Shown one piece after another: positions 1-5,154 of a stretch of 5,154 nucleotides of DNA. The position numbers and the translations under genes are program-made. The notes under the pieces are model-generated. The model made no database searches. It was not told the origin of the DNA and saw nothing but the letters and a program-made list of their open reading frames with translations. The DNA comes from an uncultured Clostridium sp. (GTDB lineage: Bacteria > Bacillota > Clostridia > TANB77 > CAG-508): NCBI GenBank assembly GCA_947057875.1, contig CAMSEX010000093.1:1-5154 (forward strand), given 5' to 3'. Positions within the stretch are counted from its first letter, which is position 1; every line of letters starts with the position of its first letter.

Positions 1-1093
1 TAAATTTTTTGACAGAAATAATCACATGTGTCTTCGGATTTTGTTTTGCAATTGCTGACACGATTTTTTTGCCATGTTTATTGAAACCAAGAATTCGTAC
101 ATAAGGAACAATTTTTCTTGAACTGTTCATATCTTTTTGCGAAATATTCAAAAGTGCATACAACAAAATACGCTGAATTCTGGATTGTGTAAAACGTTTT
201 GATTTGATATTTTCAATTAATTCATCTAAATGGTTGTAATTATTTGCAGCCATTTTAATTTTATTTTCAAGCCCTTCTGAAACATCTGGCAAAGAGGCAA
301 TTTCCGAAAGTGTCATGCGACGAAGTGTATAAATAATTTCTTTTTCAAAAACAGCTAAACTAGAAATAATTTTGCCTTCTTGAATACAATTGTCCAATAA
401 TTCGTAAGTTTCAAAAGGAACCAAAGTGTGAATATTTTTATTTTTTTGTATCAGAGTTCGGATGGCTGTACTGCTTGCAATTCCTTTTTTGATAGTAGTT
501 GAGTTATGTTCGCTATATTCACGTTTTATCGTAATTGGTTTAATCGGACTTTTATATTTCTTGAGTGCTTTTAAATATTCAATTCCTAAAATATTATTGG
601 GGCTATTTAAAGCCTGTTTATGTCTTGGACTATTTCCTAAAAATTGCATAAGAGCGGTTTCGCGCGCTTTGGGATAAGAAACTCCAGTTTTGACATATTG
701 GTTAATGAGCAAGGACAAATCTTTTGGCTCTTTATACAAAAGATTTGCCAAGTCACTCAGTGGAGAAATTTCGCCAAGTTCGCTACCAAAAGAAAGGTAG
801 TCCACAATTCCAAGACTATTTAAAATTTTGATGGCACCTTCTGCAAAGTTTTCAGCACTGGATATGGCATATATAGTTGGCAATTCAATTACAATATCAA
901 ATCCAGCTTTGAGAGACATTTCGGTTTTAGTCCATTTATCCACAATGGAAGTATCGCCACGTTGTACAAAATTGCCAGTAATAATGGCAATGGAAAAATC
1001 AGCTTTTGTTAATTGTTTGGAATAAGCAAGATGTTTCAAGTGCCCATTGTGAAAAGGATTATATTCAGATATCACTGCTAAAATTCCACTCAT
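1..1093 (-). CDS. tmcAL: tRNA(Met) cytidine acetate ligase TmcAL, C-terminus cut by window edge
   Basis: TmcAL (YlbM/DUF795 family) is a cytoplasmic enzyme that activates acetate with ATP to an acetyl-adenylate and acetylates C34 of elongator tRNA-Met to ac4C. Reading leftward from an ATG at 1093, the frame stays open for 364 codons. The nucleotidyltransferase core opens with SGILAVISEYNPFHNGH (residues 2-18), which carries the HxGH-type nucleotide-binding motif H15-N-G-H18. It is followed by TGNFVQRGD (39-47), a FGSE motif, PNNILGIEYLKAL (165-177) and IASSTAIR (205-212). A GLENKI motif and an SRIQRILLYALL helix lie further on. Family members are usually around 390-415 residues, so some 30-50 C-terminal residues lie off the left edge. 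The start is fixed by AGGTGGTG (1102-1109), eight bases upstream. It is transcribed divergently from rnhA from a shared promoter region. Family assignment is firm; activity is inferred from conservation. Confidence 0.94.
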   Translation of the reverse strand, partial: MSGILAVISEYNPFHNGHLKHLAYSKQLTKADFSIAIITGNFVQRGDTSIVDKWTKTEMSLKAGFDIVIELPTIYAISSAENFAEGAIKILNSLGIVDYLSFGSELGEISPLSDLANLLYKEPKDLSLLINQYVKTGVSYPKARETALMQFLGNSPRHKQALNSPNNILGIEYLKALKKYKSPIKPITIKREYSEHNSTTIKKGIASSTAIRTLIQKNKNIHTLVPFETYELLDNCIQEGKIISSLAVFEKEIIYTLRRMTLSEIASLPDVSEGLENKIKMAANNYNHLDELIENIKSKRFTQSRIQRILLYALLNISQKDMNSSRKIVPYVRILGFNKHGKKIVSAIAKQNPKTHVIISVKKF

Positions 1094-1110
1094 AAAAATT
1101 TCACCACCTA

Positions 1111-1139
1111 TTGAAAAATTCAAGTTTTCTTGATATAAT
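1111..1139 (+). promoter_or_regulatory. Sigma-A type promoter for the rnhA operon
   Basis: TTGAAA (1111-1116) is a five-of-six -35 match. It is separated by exactly 17 bp from a perfect TATAAT -10 (1134-1139), which also has a TGn extension at 1131-1133. Transcription would start near 1146, leaving a 5' leader of about 27 nt with a GGGAAG ribosome binding site (1161-1166) before the rnhA ATG. A small dyad, TCAAG-TTTT-CTTGA (1120-1133), sits in the spacer. It could be an operator half or chance in AT-rich DNA. This is the clearest housekeeping promoter in the window and likely serves the whole rightward gene run. Confidence 0.8.
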
Positions 1140-1145
1140 ATATCA
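1131..1145. repeat. Perfect 7-bp inverted repeat spanning both divergent -10 elements
   Basis: TGATATA-A-TATATCA is a perfect inverted repeat centred on A1138. Each arm carries the TGn plus most of a -10 hexamer for one direction, so RNA polymerase could open the same few base pairs for either tmcAL or rnhA. Confidence 0.8.
1137..1145 (-). promoter_or_regulatory. tmcAL promoter, extended -10 (minus strand)
   Basis: On the minus strand 1145-1137 reads TGATATATT: a TATATT -10 hexamer preceded by the TGn extended -10 element. The -35 at 17 bp spacing (1165-1160, TTCCCT) matches TTGACA at only three positions, so the TGn element probably compensates. Transcription would start near 1130 and give a leader of roughly 37 nt before the tmcAL ATG. 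The -10 overlaps that of the rightward promoter by three bases. Inferred from sequence only. Confidence 0.55.
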
Positions 1146-1172
1146 CAAATAATAAAAAAAGGGAAGAGTTTT

Positions 1173-1610
1173 ATGAAAAAAGTAACAATCTATACAGATG
1201 GTGCGTGTTCAGGGAATCCAGGACCTGGTGGTTGGGGCGCAGTTTTAATTTGTGATGGTGTGCAAAAAGAAATTTCAGGAGCACAAAAAGATACAACCAA
1301 TAATATTATGGAGATAACAGCTGTTTTAGAGGCGCTAAAATTGCTAAAATTTGAGTGCGAAGTCGAAGTTTATAGTGATAGTGCTTATGTGGTCAATGCG
1401 TTTAATCAAAAATGGCTAGAGAATTGGCAAAAAAATCATTGGAAAACGAGTTCTAAAGAGCCAGTGAAAAATCGTGAATTATGGGAAGAATTGCATGATT
1501 TGACGCAAAAACATAATACGACTTTTATCAAAGTCAAAGGGCACAGCGACAATGAATTAAATAATCGTTGCGATTACTTGGCAACCAGCGCGATAAAAGA
1601 ATTATTATAA
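1173..1610 (+). CDS. rnhA: Ribonuclease HI
   Basis: RNase HI cleaves the RNA strand of RNA/DNA hybrids, removing R-loops and primer RNA, and needs Mg2+. The 145-residue product is a complete single-domain enzyme, close to the 155 residues of the E. coli protein. It opens with [18 protein letters not shown] (residues 8-25). All active-site residues are present: D9, E47 (in [13 protein letters not shown]), D69 (in YSDSAYVV), H124 (in [15 protein letters not shown]) and D134. The Trp-rich basic handle that grips substrate is present around W81, W85 and W90, so this is the E. coli-like class with the basic protrusion rather than the shorter class lacking it. The ATG at 1173 follows GGGAAG at a fitting distance. 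It is the first gene after the rightward promoter. The EamA gene starts 12 bases after its stop, which implies co-transcription. Confidence 0.97.
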   Translation: MKKVTIYTDGACSGNPGPGGWGAVLICDGVQKEISGAQKDTTNNIMEITAVLEALKLLKFECEVEVYSDSAYVVNAFNQKWLENWQKNHWKTSSKEPVKNRELWEELHDLTQKHNTTFIKVKGHSDNELNNRCDYLATSAIKELL

Positions 1611-1622
1611 AAGGAGAATAAA

Positions 1623-2480
1623 ATGGATTTTTTAAATAACTGGGTTTTGTATGTCATATTATATATTGTTTTTATAACGATATTTACACAAGCCTACAAA
1701 GTGTCAACTAGAGCATTAACAAAAGCAGGGGCGTTAACAGTTCTGCTTGAAGGAATTGGAGCTATAACGGGTTTGCTCATTTGTCCATTTTTTGAAATGA
1801 AATTTCCAAGTGATCCAAAAATTTATCTTTTTTTAGGAATATCAATTATTTTTTATGCGATTTCGGATAGAATTAATACGACTGTCAGAAGTGGGATTGA
1901 GGCATCTACATTTAGTATGCTTGACCAGTTATCGACCACTTTTATGATATTTGCAGGGCTAATTTTTTTAAAAGAAGAATTTATTTTACATAAATTTATA
2001 GGAGCGATGCTGATTATTTTTAGTAATGTTTTTATCTTTTATAAAAAAGGAGAATTCAAGTTCAATCGTTATATTGGGCTGGCTGTGTTAGCTAATATTT
2101 CTATTACAGTAGCCATATTTTTAGATGTTAATATTTCGGATAATTTTAATTTGCCATTTTATGCGGCTCTTACTCTAGGAGGACCTGCCATTTTGGTGTG
2201 GATATTGGAAAGAATAAAAATTTCGGATATCAAAAATGAATTTAAAAATGTCAATAAGAAAGCAATGCTGATTACTGGAATAACGTGGCCGTTAGCAATT
2301 GTAGCGAGTTTACGTGCTTATCAGTTACAAAATGTGAGCATTGTTGCACCAATTTGTAGTTTAAAAGTCATTTCCAATATTATTGTTGGTTATTTGTTTT
2401 TGAAGGAAAGAGATAATTTGGTAAAGAAAATCATCGCAGCAATTTTGATTGTGGTTAGTATTGTGCTGATAAAAATATAG
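1623..2480 (+). CDS. EamA/DMT-superfamily permease, ten membrane helices
   Basis: This 285-residue integral membrane protein has the drug/metabolite transporter layout: two tandem five-helix EamA repeats. Hydrophobic segments lie at about residues 6-24, 36-56, 67-84, 95-115, 121-140, 150-168, 177-197, 213-230, 236-260 and 267-284. Each half ends with the usual EamA closing pattern of a short LKEE/LKER loop and a final helix (LKEEFILHKFIGAMLII at 116-132; LKERDNLVKKIIAAILIV at 260-277). Proteins of this fold export or import small metabolites, amino acids or drugs, and the substrate cannot be read from the sequence. An AAAGGAG ribosome binding site (1610-1616) lies just upstream of the ATG. 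The gene is 12 bases after rnhA. Its TAG stop overlaps the ribosome binding site of the following 15-codon ORF, so translation of the two may be coupled. Confidence 0.88.
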   Translation: MDFLNNWVLYVILYIVFITIFTQAYKVSTRALTKAGALTVLLEGIGAITGLLICPFFEMKFPSDPKIYLFLGISIIFYAISDRINTTVRSGIEASTFSMLDQLSTTFMIFAGLIFLKEEFILHKFIGAMLIIFSNVFIFYKKGEFKFNRYIGLAVLANISITVAIFLDVNISDNFNLPFYAALTLGGPAILVWILERIKISDIKNEFKNVNKKAMLITGITWPLAIVASLRAYQLQNVSIVAPICSLKVISNIIVGYLFLKERDNLVKKIIAAILIVVSIVLIKI

Positions 2481-2487
2481 GAGTGAA
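2476..2487 (+). repeat. 12-bp direct repeat, left copy (TATAGGAGTGAA)
   Basis: The same 12 bases recur at 3254-3265, just before coaE. Both copies hold a Shine-Dalgarno sequence and sit immediately before an ATG. The two copies bracket the 15-codon ORF, the hairpin and the B3/4 gene. This may mark a past insertion or duplication, or simply reflect convergence on a good ribosome binding site. Confidence 0.5.
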
Positions 2488-2489
2488 AA

Positions 2490-2537
2490 ATGTTAGCTGA
2501 TAAATTGGACTTTGATTATGGTCGTCTTGAAATTTAA
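2490..2537 (+). CDS. 15-codon leader-like ORF upstream of the B3/4 gene
   Basis: An ATG at 2490 opens a 15-residue peptide, MLADKLDFDYGRLEI, ending with TAA at 2535-2537. Its ribosome binding site, AGGAG (2479-2483), is as good as those of the real genes here, sits six bases from the ATG and overlaps the EamA stop codon. I do not recognise the peptide. Its stop lies inside the left arm of the hairpin that buries the B3/4 ribosome binding site. A ribosome finishing this ORF should therefore melt that hairpin, as leader peptides do in translational attenuation (for example the erm leaders). The sequence has one Phe and one Tyr codon close together (codons 8 and 10), which is suggestive given the PheRS-like product downstream but is no proof. 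It could instead be the remnant of a lost gene. Confidence 0.45.
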   Translation: MLADKLDFDYGRLEI

Positions 2538-2578
2538 CTTTTTATAATTGATAAAATATTATAAAAGGAGTTAAATTT
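2530..2578 (+). promoter_or_regulatory. Long RNA hairpin sequestering the B3/4 ribosome binding site
   Basis: Bases 2530-2548 can pair with 2558-2578 as 19 Watson-Crick pairs. The inner nine (TTTTATAAT with ATTATAAAA) and outer ten are separated only by a two-base GG bulge (2567-2568), with a nine-base loop (2549-2557). The right arm contains the whole Shine-Dalgarno stretch AAAGGAG (2564-2570) and ends at the base before the ATG (2579). Only one pair is G-C (C2538-G2570), so the helix is long but soft and could be opened by a ribosome or by warmth. There is no U-tract after the right arm, so it is not a terminator. The pairing is directly visible; the regulatory role is inferred. Confidence 0.7.
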
Positions 2579-3253
2579 ATGAAAATATCAATTGAAAATA
2601 AAATATTAGAAACATATCCTCAATATAAAATGGGGCTTGTAAAAATGAGTGTAGCAAGTAAAAATTGGGAGAAATTGCAATTATTAGTAAAATATGAAAA
2701 GTCTATTGTAGACGAAAAATTGGTTGAAAAACAATGGCTAGAAGTTTTTTCAGATATGCATGCAAGTGAACGTAGGCTTCCATCGGTAGTAGCATTGTGG
2801 AGTATTATTGACCGTTTTGGGGAACTAAGACCAATCAACTATTTTGTAGATGCTTATAATTATGTTTCTATGAAACATGGGATTCCTATGGGAGGATATG
2901 ATATTCAAAAATTGCCATATCAAGAATTGACCTTGCAACATGCTGTGCAAGGAGGAAAAAAATTTGAGCCAATGGGACTTTCTGGGCAGTTGGAGAAATT
3001 GAAAGACACAGCAGAAATATGTTATTATTGTGGAGATGTTCCAGTTTGTCGTTATTGGAACCACAAGGATAGTGAAATGACTAAAATTGATGAGAATACT
3101 TCTGAAGTGCTTATTATGTTTGACACACTTGGAGGCTTGGCAGAATTAAAAAAAGCGATGAATGAATTTGTAGAAATCATTAAAGTAACATCTAATGTGA
3201 TTGAATTAAAAATGGAAATACTAAGCAAAGAAAAGTTAAATTGTGAAATGTAG
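2579..3253 (+). CDS. Stand-alone B3/4-domain protein (PheRS beta editing-domain homologue)
   Basis: The 224-residue soluble product matches the B3/4 family (COG3382), whose fold is the B3/B4 region of phenylalanyl-tRNA synthetase beta. In PheRS that region hydrolyses mischarged Tyr-tRNA-Phe. Stand-alone members are suspected tRNA editing or binding proteins, mostly uncharacterised. The diagnostic segments are RPINYFVDAYNYVSMKHGIP (residues 84-103) continuing into MGGYD, and CRYWNHKDSEMTKIDENT (157-174), which corresponds to the family's C-R-x-W-N block. A helical N-terminus (about 1-80) precedes the domain and a helical tail (about 185-220) follows. No aminoacylation domain is present, and the length is normal for the family. 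The AAAGGAG ribosome binding site before the ATG is buried in a hairpin, which suggests control of translation initiation. The stop is 13 bases before the coaE ATG. Family call is good; editing activity and specificity are unknown. Confidence 0.82.
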   Translation: MKISIENKILETYPQYKMGLVKMSVASKNWEKLQLLVKYEKSIVDEKLVEKQWLEVFSDMHASERRLPSVVALWSIIDRFGELRPINYFVDAYNYVSMKHGIPMGGYDIQKLPYQELTLQHAVQGGKKFEPMGLSGQLEKLKDTAEICYYCGDVPVCRYWNHKDSEMTKIDENTSEVLIMFDTLGGLAELKKAMNEFVEIIKVTSNVIELKMEILSKEKLNCEM

Positions 3254-3265
3254 TATAGGAGTGAA
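3254..3265 (+). repeat. 12-bp direct repeat, right copy (TATAGGAGTGAA)
   Basis: Identical to 2476-2487. It supplies the ribosome binding site of coaE: AGGAG at 3257-3261, five bases before the ATG at 3267. This placement is also the main reason to prefer that ATG as the coaE start. Confidence 0.5.
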
Positions 3266-3266
3266 T

Positions 3267-3884
3267 ATGAAAGTCATTGGAATAACGGGTTCGTCTGGTT
3301 CAGGGAAGACGACAATTAGTGAAATATTGGGGAAGAGACAAGATACAAAAGTGATTAATGCAGATAAAATGGCAAAAAAACTTACTAATTCGGAAACAGA
3401 GTATTTTTTAGAAATAAAAGAAGCATTTCAAAAAGATAATATTGTTTTAGAAAATGGCAATTTGAATAGAGCTAAGCTGGCTGATTTAATTTATCATGAT
3501 AAAGCAAGTTTAGAAAAATTAAATCAAATTACATTTAAACATTTGCTTCCAAAGATTGAACAAGAAATACAAAATTTGGATGAAACAATAAAACTAATTG
3601 TGATTGATGCACCATTATTGTTTGAAGCAAAATTGGACAAATTTTGTGATAAGACAATTGCTATTGAAACAACGCAAGATGTAAAAATCAAAAGGATTTG
3701 CAAACGTGATAATATTTCAGAACAAGTGGCGAAAGCGAGATTAAAAATTCAAAAAAGTAATGAATTTTATACGCAAAATGCAGACTATGTGATTGAAAAT
3801 GATGAAAATACGAGTATCGAAATTTTGCAACAAAAAGTAAATAAGATACTAGAAGAACTTGCTATTGGAAGAAAAATTTGTTAA
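3267..3884 (+). CDS. coaE: Dephospho-CoA kinase
   Basis: CoaE carries out the last step of coenzyme A synthesis, ATP-dependent 3'-phosphorylation of dephospho-CoA, in the cytoplasm. The 205-residue product has the P-loop GSSGSGKT (residues 8-15) right after the first strand (KVIGIT). The INADKMAKKL segment (30-39) corresponds to the family's conserved D-A-D region. The core strand IVIDAPLLFEA (111-121) is typical, and the lid/adenine-binding stretch is IKRICKRD (141-148) followed by RLKIQ. Length is normal. The frame is also open from GTG codons at 3243 and 3261. The ATG at 3267 is preferred because it has AGGAG at the right distance and gives the expected N-terminus directly before the P-loop; starting at 3243 would add eight residues and overlap the B3/4 gene. 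It follows that gene by 13 bases and precedes queA by 27. Confidence 0.95.
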   Translation: MKVIGITGSSGSGKTTISEILGKRQDTKVINADKMAKKLTNSETEYFLEIKEAFQKDNIVLENGNLNRAKLADLIYHDKASLEKLNQITFKHLLPKIEQEIQNLDETIKLIVIDAPLLFEAKLDKFCDKTIAIETTQDVKIKRICKRDNISEQVAKARLKIQKSNEFYTQNADYVIENDENTSIEILQQKVNKILEELAIGRKIC

Positions 3885-3911
3885 AATAAGAAGTAAGAAA
3901 GAGGAACGAAA

Positions 3912-4934
3912 ATGAAAGTATCAGAATTTAGGTTTGATTTGCCAGAAGAACTCATTGCGCAGCATCCATATGATAAGCGTGATGAGGCACGTTTAATGAT
4001 AATGGATAAAAAAACAAAAAAAATTGAACATAAAATTTTTAAAAATGTGGCTGATTATTTGGAAGCAGGAGATTGTTTAGTAATTAATAATACTAAAGTT
4101 TTGCCAGCACGTTTATATGGAAAAAAAGAAACTGGTGCAAATGTGGAATTTTTACTTTTGAAAAGAATAGAAGGAGATTTTTGGGAAGCTATGGTGCGCC
4201 CAGGAAATAAACTAAAGCCAGGTACAAAAGTGAGTTTTGGAGATGGCATTTTGAGGGCAGAAATTTTGGAAGTTTTAGATGGTGGAAATCGAAGAGTAAA
4301 GTTTGAATATCAGGGAATTTTTAACGAAATTTTAGACAAAATTGGTTTGATGCCATTGCCACCTTACATAAAAGAAACATTAAAAGAAAAAGATAAATAT
4401 CAAACAGTGTATGCGAAATATGATGGTTCAGCAGCAGCACCAACAGCAGGTTTGCATTTTACGAAAGAATTATTAGAGCAAATTAAGCAAAAAGGGGTAC
4501 AAGTTGCAAATGTGACTTTGCATGTTGGAATTGGTACATTTCGTCCCGTAAAAGTGGAAAATATTGAGGATCATAACATGCACTCTGAGCATTATTACAT
4601 CAAGCAAGAAGATGCAGATAAAATCAATATTGCAAAAAAAAATGGACATAAAGTAGTTAGTGTGGGAACAACTTCGTGTCGAGTGTTAGAATCAGTTGCG
4701 GACAAAAATGGATTTGTACGAGAAACAGAAGGTGATACTAATATTTTCATTTATCCAGGGTATCAGTTTAAGTGTATTGACCGATTGATAACCAATTTTC
4801 ATTTACCAGAGTCAACGCTAATTATGCTCGTTTCAAGCTTAGCTGGAAAAGATTTTGTGATACAGGCTTACCAAGAAGCGGTAAAAGAAAAATACCAATT
4901 TTTTAGTTTTGGTGATGCGATGTTAATTTTGTGA
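3912..4934 (+). CDS. queA: S-adenosylmethionine:tRNA ribosyltransferase-isomerase
   Basis: QueA transfers and isomerises the ribosyl group of S-adenosylmethionine onto preQ1 at position 34 of tRNAs with GUN anticodons, making epoxyqueuosine, the penultimate step of queuosine synthesis. The 340-residue product is full length. Conserved blocks in order are [14 protein letters not shown] (residues 6-19), RDEARLM (23-29), [18 protein letters not shown] (53-70), GLMPLPPYI (145-153), [15 protein letters not shown] (170-184), [10 protein letters not shown] (204-213), HSEHYY (224-229), [10 protein letters not shown] (252-261), [19 protein letters not shown] (294-312) and [10 protein letters not shown] (330-339). 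The ATG at 3912 has AGAGGA just upstream (3900-3905). Because preQ1 must be made or imported and no other queuosine gene is in view, the organism may synthesise or salvage it elsewhere. It is the last complete gene of the rightward run. Confidence 0.97.
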   Translation: MKVSEFRFDLPEELIAQHPYDKRDEARLMIMDKKTKKIEHKIFKNVADYLEAGDCLVINNTKVLPARLYGKKETGANVEFLLLKRIEGDFWEAMVRPGNKLKPGTKVSFGDGILRAEILEVLDGGNRRVKFEYQGIFNEILDKIGLMPLPPYIKETLKEKDKYQTVYAKYDGSAAAPTAGLHFTKELLEQIKQKGVQVANVTLHVGIGTFRPVKVENIEDHNMHSEHYYIKQEDADKINIAKKNGHKVVSVGTTSCRVLESVADKNGFVRETEGDTNIFIYPGYQFKCIDRLITNFHLPESTLIMLVSSLAGKDFVIQAYQEAVKEKYQFFSFGDAMLIL

Positions 4935-4953
4935 GTAGCCCATAGGAGGATAT

Positions 4954-4989
4954 TTGAAGAGAGAATTAATGAACGTAAGAAAATTTTAG
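4954..4989 (+). CDS. Possible 11-codon TTG-initiated ORF
   Basis: A near-perfect ribosome binding site, AGGAGG (4944-4949), stands four bases before a TTG at 4954. This codon opens a frame of 11 codons (MKRELMNVRKF if the TTG is read as Met), closed by TAG at 4987-4989. An in-frame ATG lies at 4969 but too far from that site. The TAG overlaps the AGGGGAG ribosome binding site of the next ORF, so it could be a coupling or leader ORF. No recognisable homology, so the call is weak; the AGGAGG is the only strong part of the evidence. Confidence 0.2.
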   Translation: MKRELMNVRKF

Positions 4990-5002
4990 GGGAGCGATGA
5001 TT

Positions 5003-5109
5003 ATGGAGAAAGGAAATAAAGATATTTTACCAATTATTAGAAAAGATAGAAGTCTGAAGGATTTTATCCATTCTAAAAAGATGTTGGCTTGGGATATGGG
5101 GAAAAGAAT
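5003..5109 (+). CDS. 5' end of an unrecognised gene, cut by adapter sequence
   Basis: An ATG at 5003 lies eight bases after AGGGGAG (4988-4994) and opens a frame that stays open to the adapter, giving about 36 residues beginning MEKGNKDILPIIRKDRSL. A second in-frame ATG at 4997 is too close to the ribosome binding site. The peptide is basic and mostly hydrophilic, with no signal peptide or membrane segment. It has no motif I can assign. The frame remains open through the adapter to the contig end, but residues encoded beyond about codon 36 (reading DRKSTRLNSSH) are artefact and must not be used for homology. The strong ribosome binding site and the position 68 bases after queA make a real gene likely. 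Its function is unknown. Confidence 0.55.
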
Positions 5110-5154
5110 AGATCGGAAGAGCACACGTCTGAACTCCAGTCACCTCTCGTCATC
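5110..5154 (+). other. Illumina TruSeq adapter with i7 index (sequencing artefact)
   Basis: Starting at A5110, the sequence reads AGATCGGAAGAGCACACGTC and continues through the rest of the 34-base TruSeq index-side adapter to CAC at 5143. An 8-base index, CTCTCGTC (5144-5151), follows, then ATC (5152-5154), the first bases of the next constant adapter segment. The GC-rich composition breaks sharply from the AT-rich DNA before it. This is read-through of a short insert that was left untrimmed and assembled into the contig end; it is not part of the genome. The first A could equally be genomic. Confidence 0.98.

Noticed and set aside
462..1025. Plus-strand open frames at 462-677 and 828-1025
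   Set aside because: Both lie wholly inside tmcAL on the opposite strand, lack family motifs, and are antisense shadows of a clearly conserved protein.
1111..1133. Short dyads TTGAA/TTCAA and TCAAG/CTTGA as a repressor operator
   Set aside because: The arms are only five bases in AT-rich promoter DNA and overlap each other, so chance is a sufficient explanation without conservation data.
2543..2548. Perfect TATAAT as a separate promoter for the B3/4 gene
   Set aside because: No acceptable -35 lies 16-18 bp upstream. The hexamer is part of the hairpin arm in very AT-rich DNA, where such matches are common. A promoter there would also remove the left arm from the transcript.
2530..2578. Rho-independent terminator between the EamA and B3/4 genes
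   Set aside because: The stem is almost entirely A-T and no T-run follows either arm on either strand: the plus strand goes straight into ATGAAAAT and the minus strand into CAAGACG.
3020..3049. Cys residues 148, 151 and 157 of the B3/4 protein as a zinc site
   Set aside because: Only three cysteines are present, with no fourth ligand pattern, and they fall in a strand of the B3/4 fold where other members lack them. Two of the three are probably incidental.
2620..3064. Minus-strand open frames at 2620-2838 and 2825-3064
   Set aside because: They are antisense to the B3/4 coding sequence, overlap each other and show no recognisable protein features.
3243..3266. GTG codons at 3243 and 3261 as the coaE start
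   Set aside because: The ATG at 3267 has AGGAG five bases upstream and gives the normal CoaE N-terminus. The GTG at 3243 lies inside the B3/4 gene, and the GTG at 3261 overlaps the ribosome binding site itself.
4055..4249. Minus-strand open frame of 64 codons within queA
   Set aside because: It is antisense to a strongly conserved part of QueA and has no ribosome binding site or motif.
1..5154. CRISPR arrays, tRNA or rRNA genes, insertion sequences, riboswitches
   Set aside because: No regularly spaced repeats, cloverleaf sequences, transposase motifs or conserved aptamer cores were seen; the non-coding gaps are too short to hold most of these.

Overview
The window is AT-rich chromosomal DNA from a bacterium that uses TGA as stop and TGG for Trp (translation table 11). 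It has strong AGGAG-type ribosome binding sites, tightly packed genes and a tmcAL (YlbM-type) gene. Together these suggest a low-GC Bacillota, plausibly a clostridial lineage; this is an inference, because no rRNA or other marker is present. The right end is not genomic: the last 45 or so bases are an untrimmed Illumina TruSeq adapter with its index, so this is the end of a draft or metagenomic contig.

Layout. Bases 1-1093 on the minus strand hold tmcAL (tRNA-Met cytidine acetate ligase), which lacks its C-terminus because it runs off the left edge. Bases 1094-1172 are a compact divergent control region. Two extended -10 promoters lie back to back on a perfect 7-bp dyad (1131-1145) and would drive tmcAL leftward and the plus-strand genes rightward. 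The plus-strand run is rnhA (RNase HI), a ten-helix EamA/DMT permease, a 15-codon leader-like ORF, a stand-alone B3/4-domain protein related to the editing region of PheRS beta, coaE (dephospho-CoA kinase) and queA (queuosine synthesis). Gaps are short (12, 9, 41, 13 and 27 bases), so this looks like one operon. After queA come a doubtful 11-codon ORF and the first 36 codons or so of an unrecognised gene, cut by the adapter.

How it fits together. Three genes act on tRNA or its charging: tmcAL modifies C34 of elongator tRNA-Met, queA makes the queuosine precursor at G34 of GUN-anticodon tRNAs, and the B3/4 protein resembles an aminoacyl-tRNA editing domain. RnhA removes RNA from RNA/DNA hybrids, and CoaE finishes coenzyme A.

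The most unusual element is ahead of the B3/4 gene. A 19-bp RNA hairpin (2530-2578) ends at the base before the start codon and buries the Shine-Dalgarno sequence. The 15-codon ORF upstream has its own good ribosome binding site and stops inside the left arm of that hairpin. This is the geometry expected of leader-peptide translational control of a tRNA quality-control gene.
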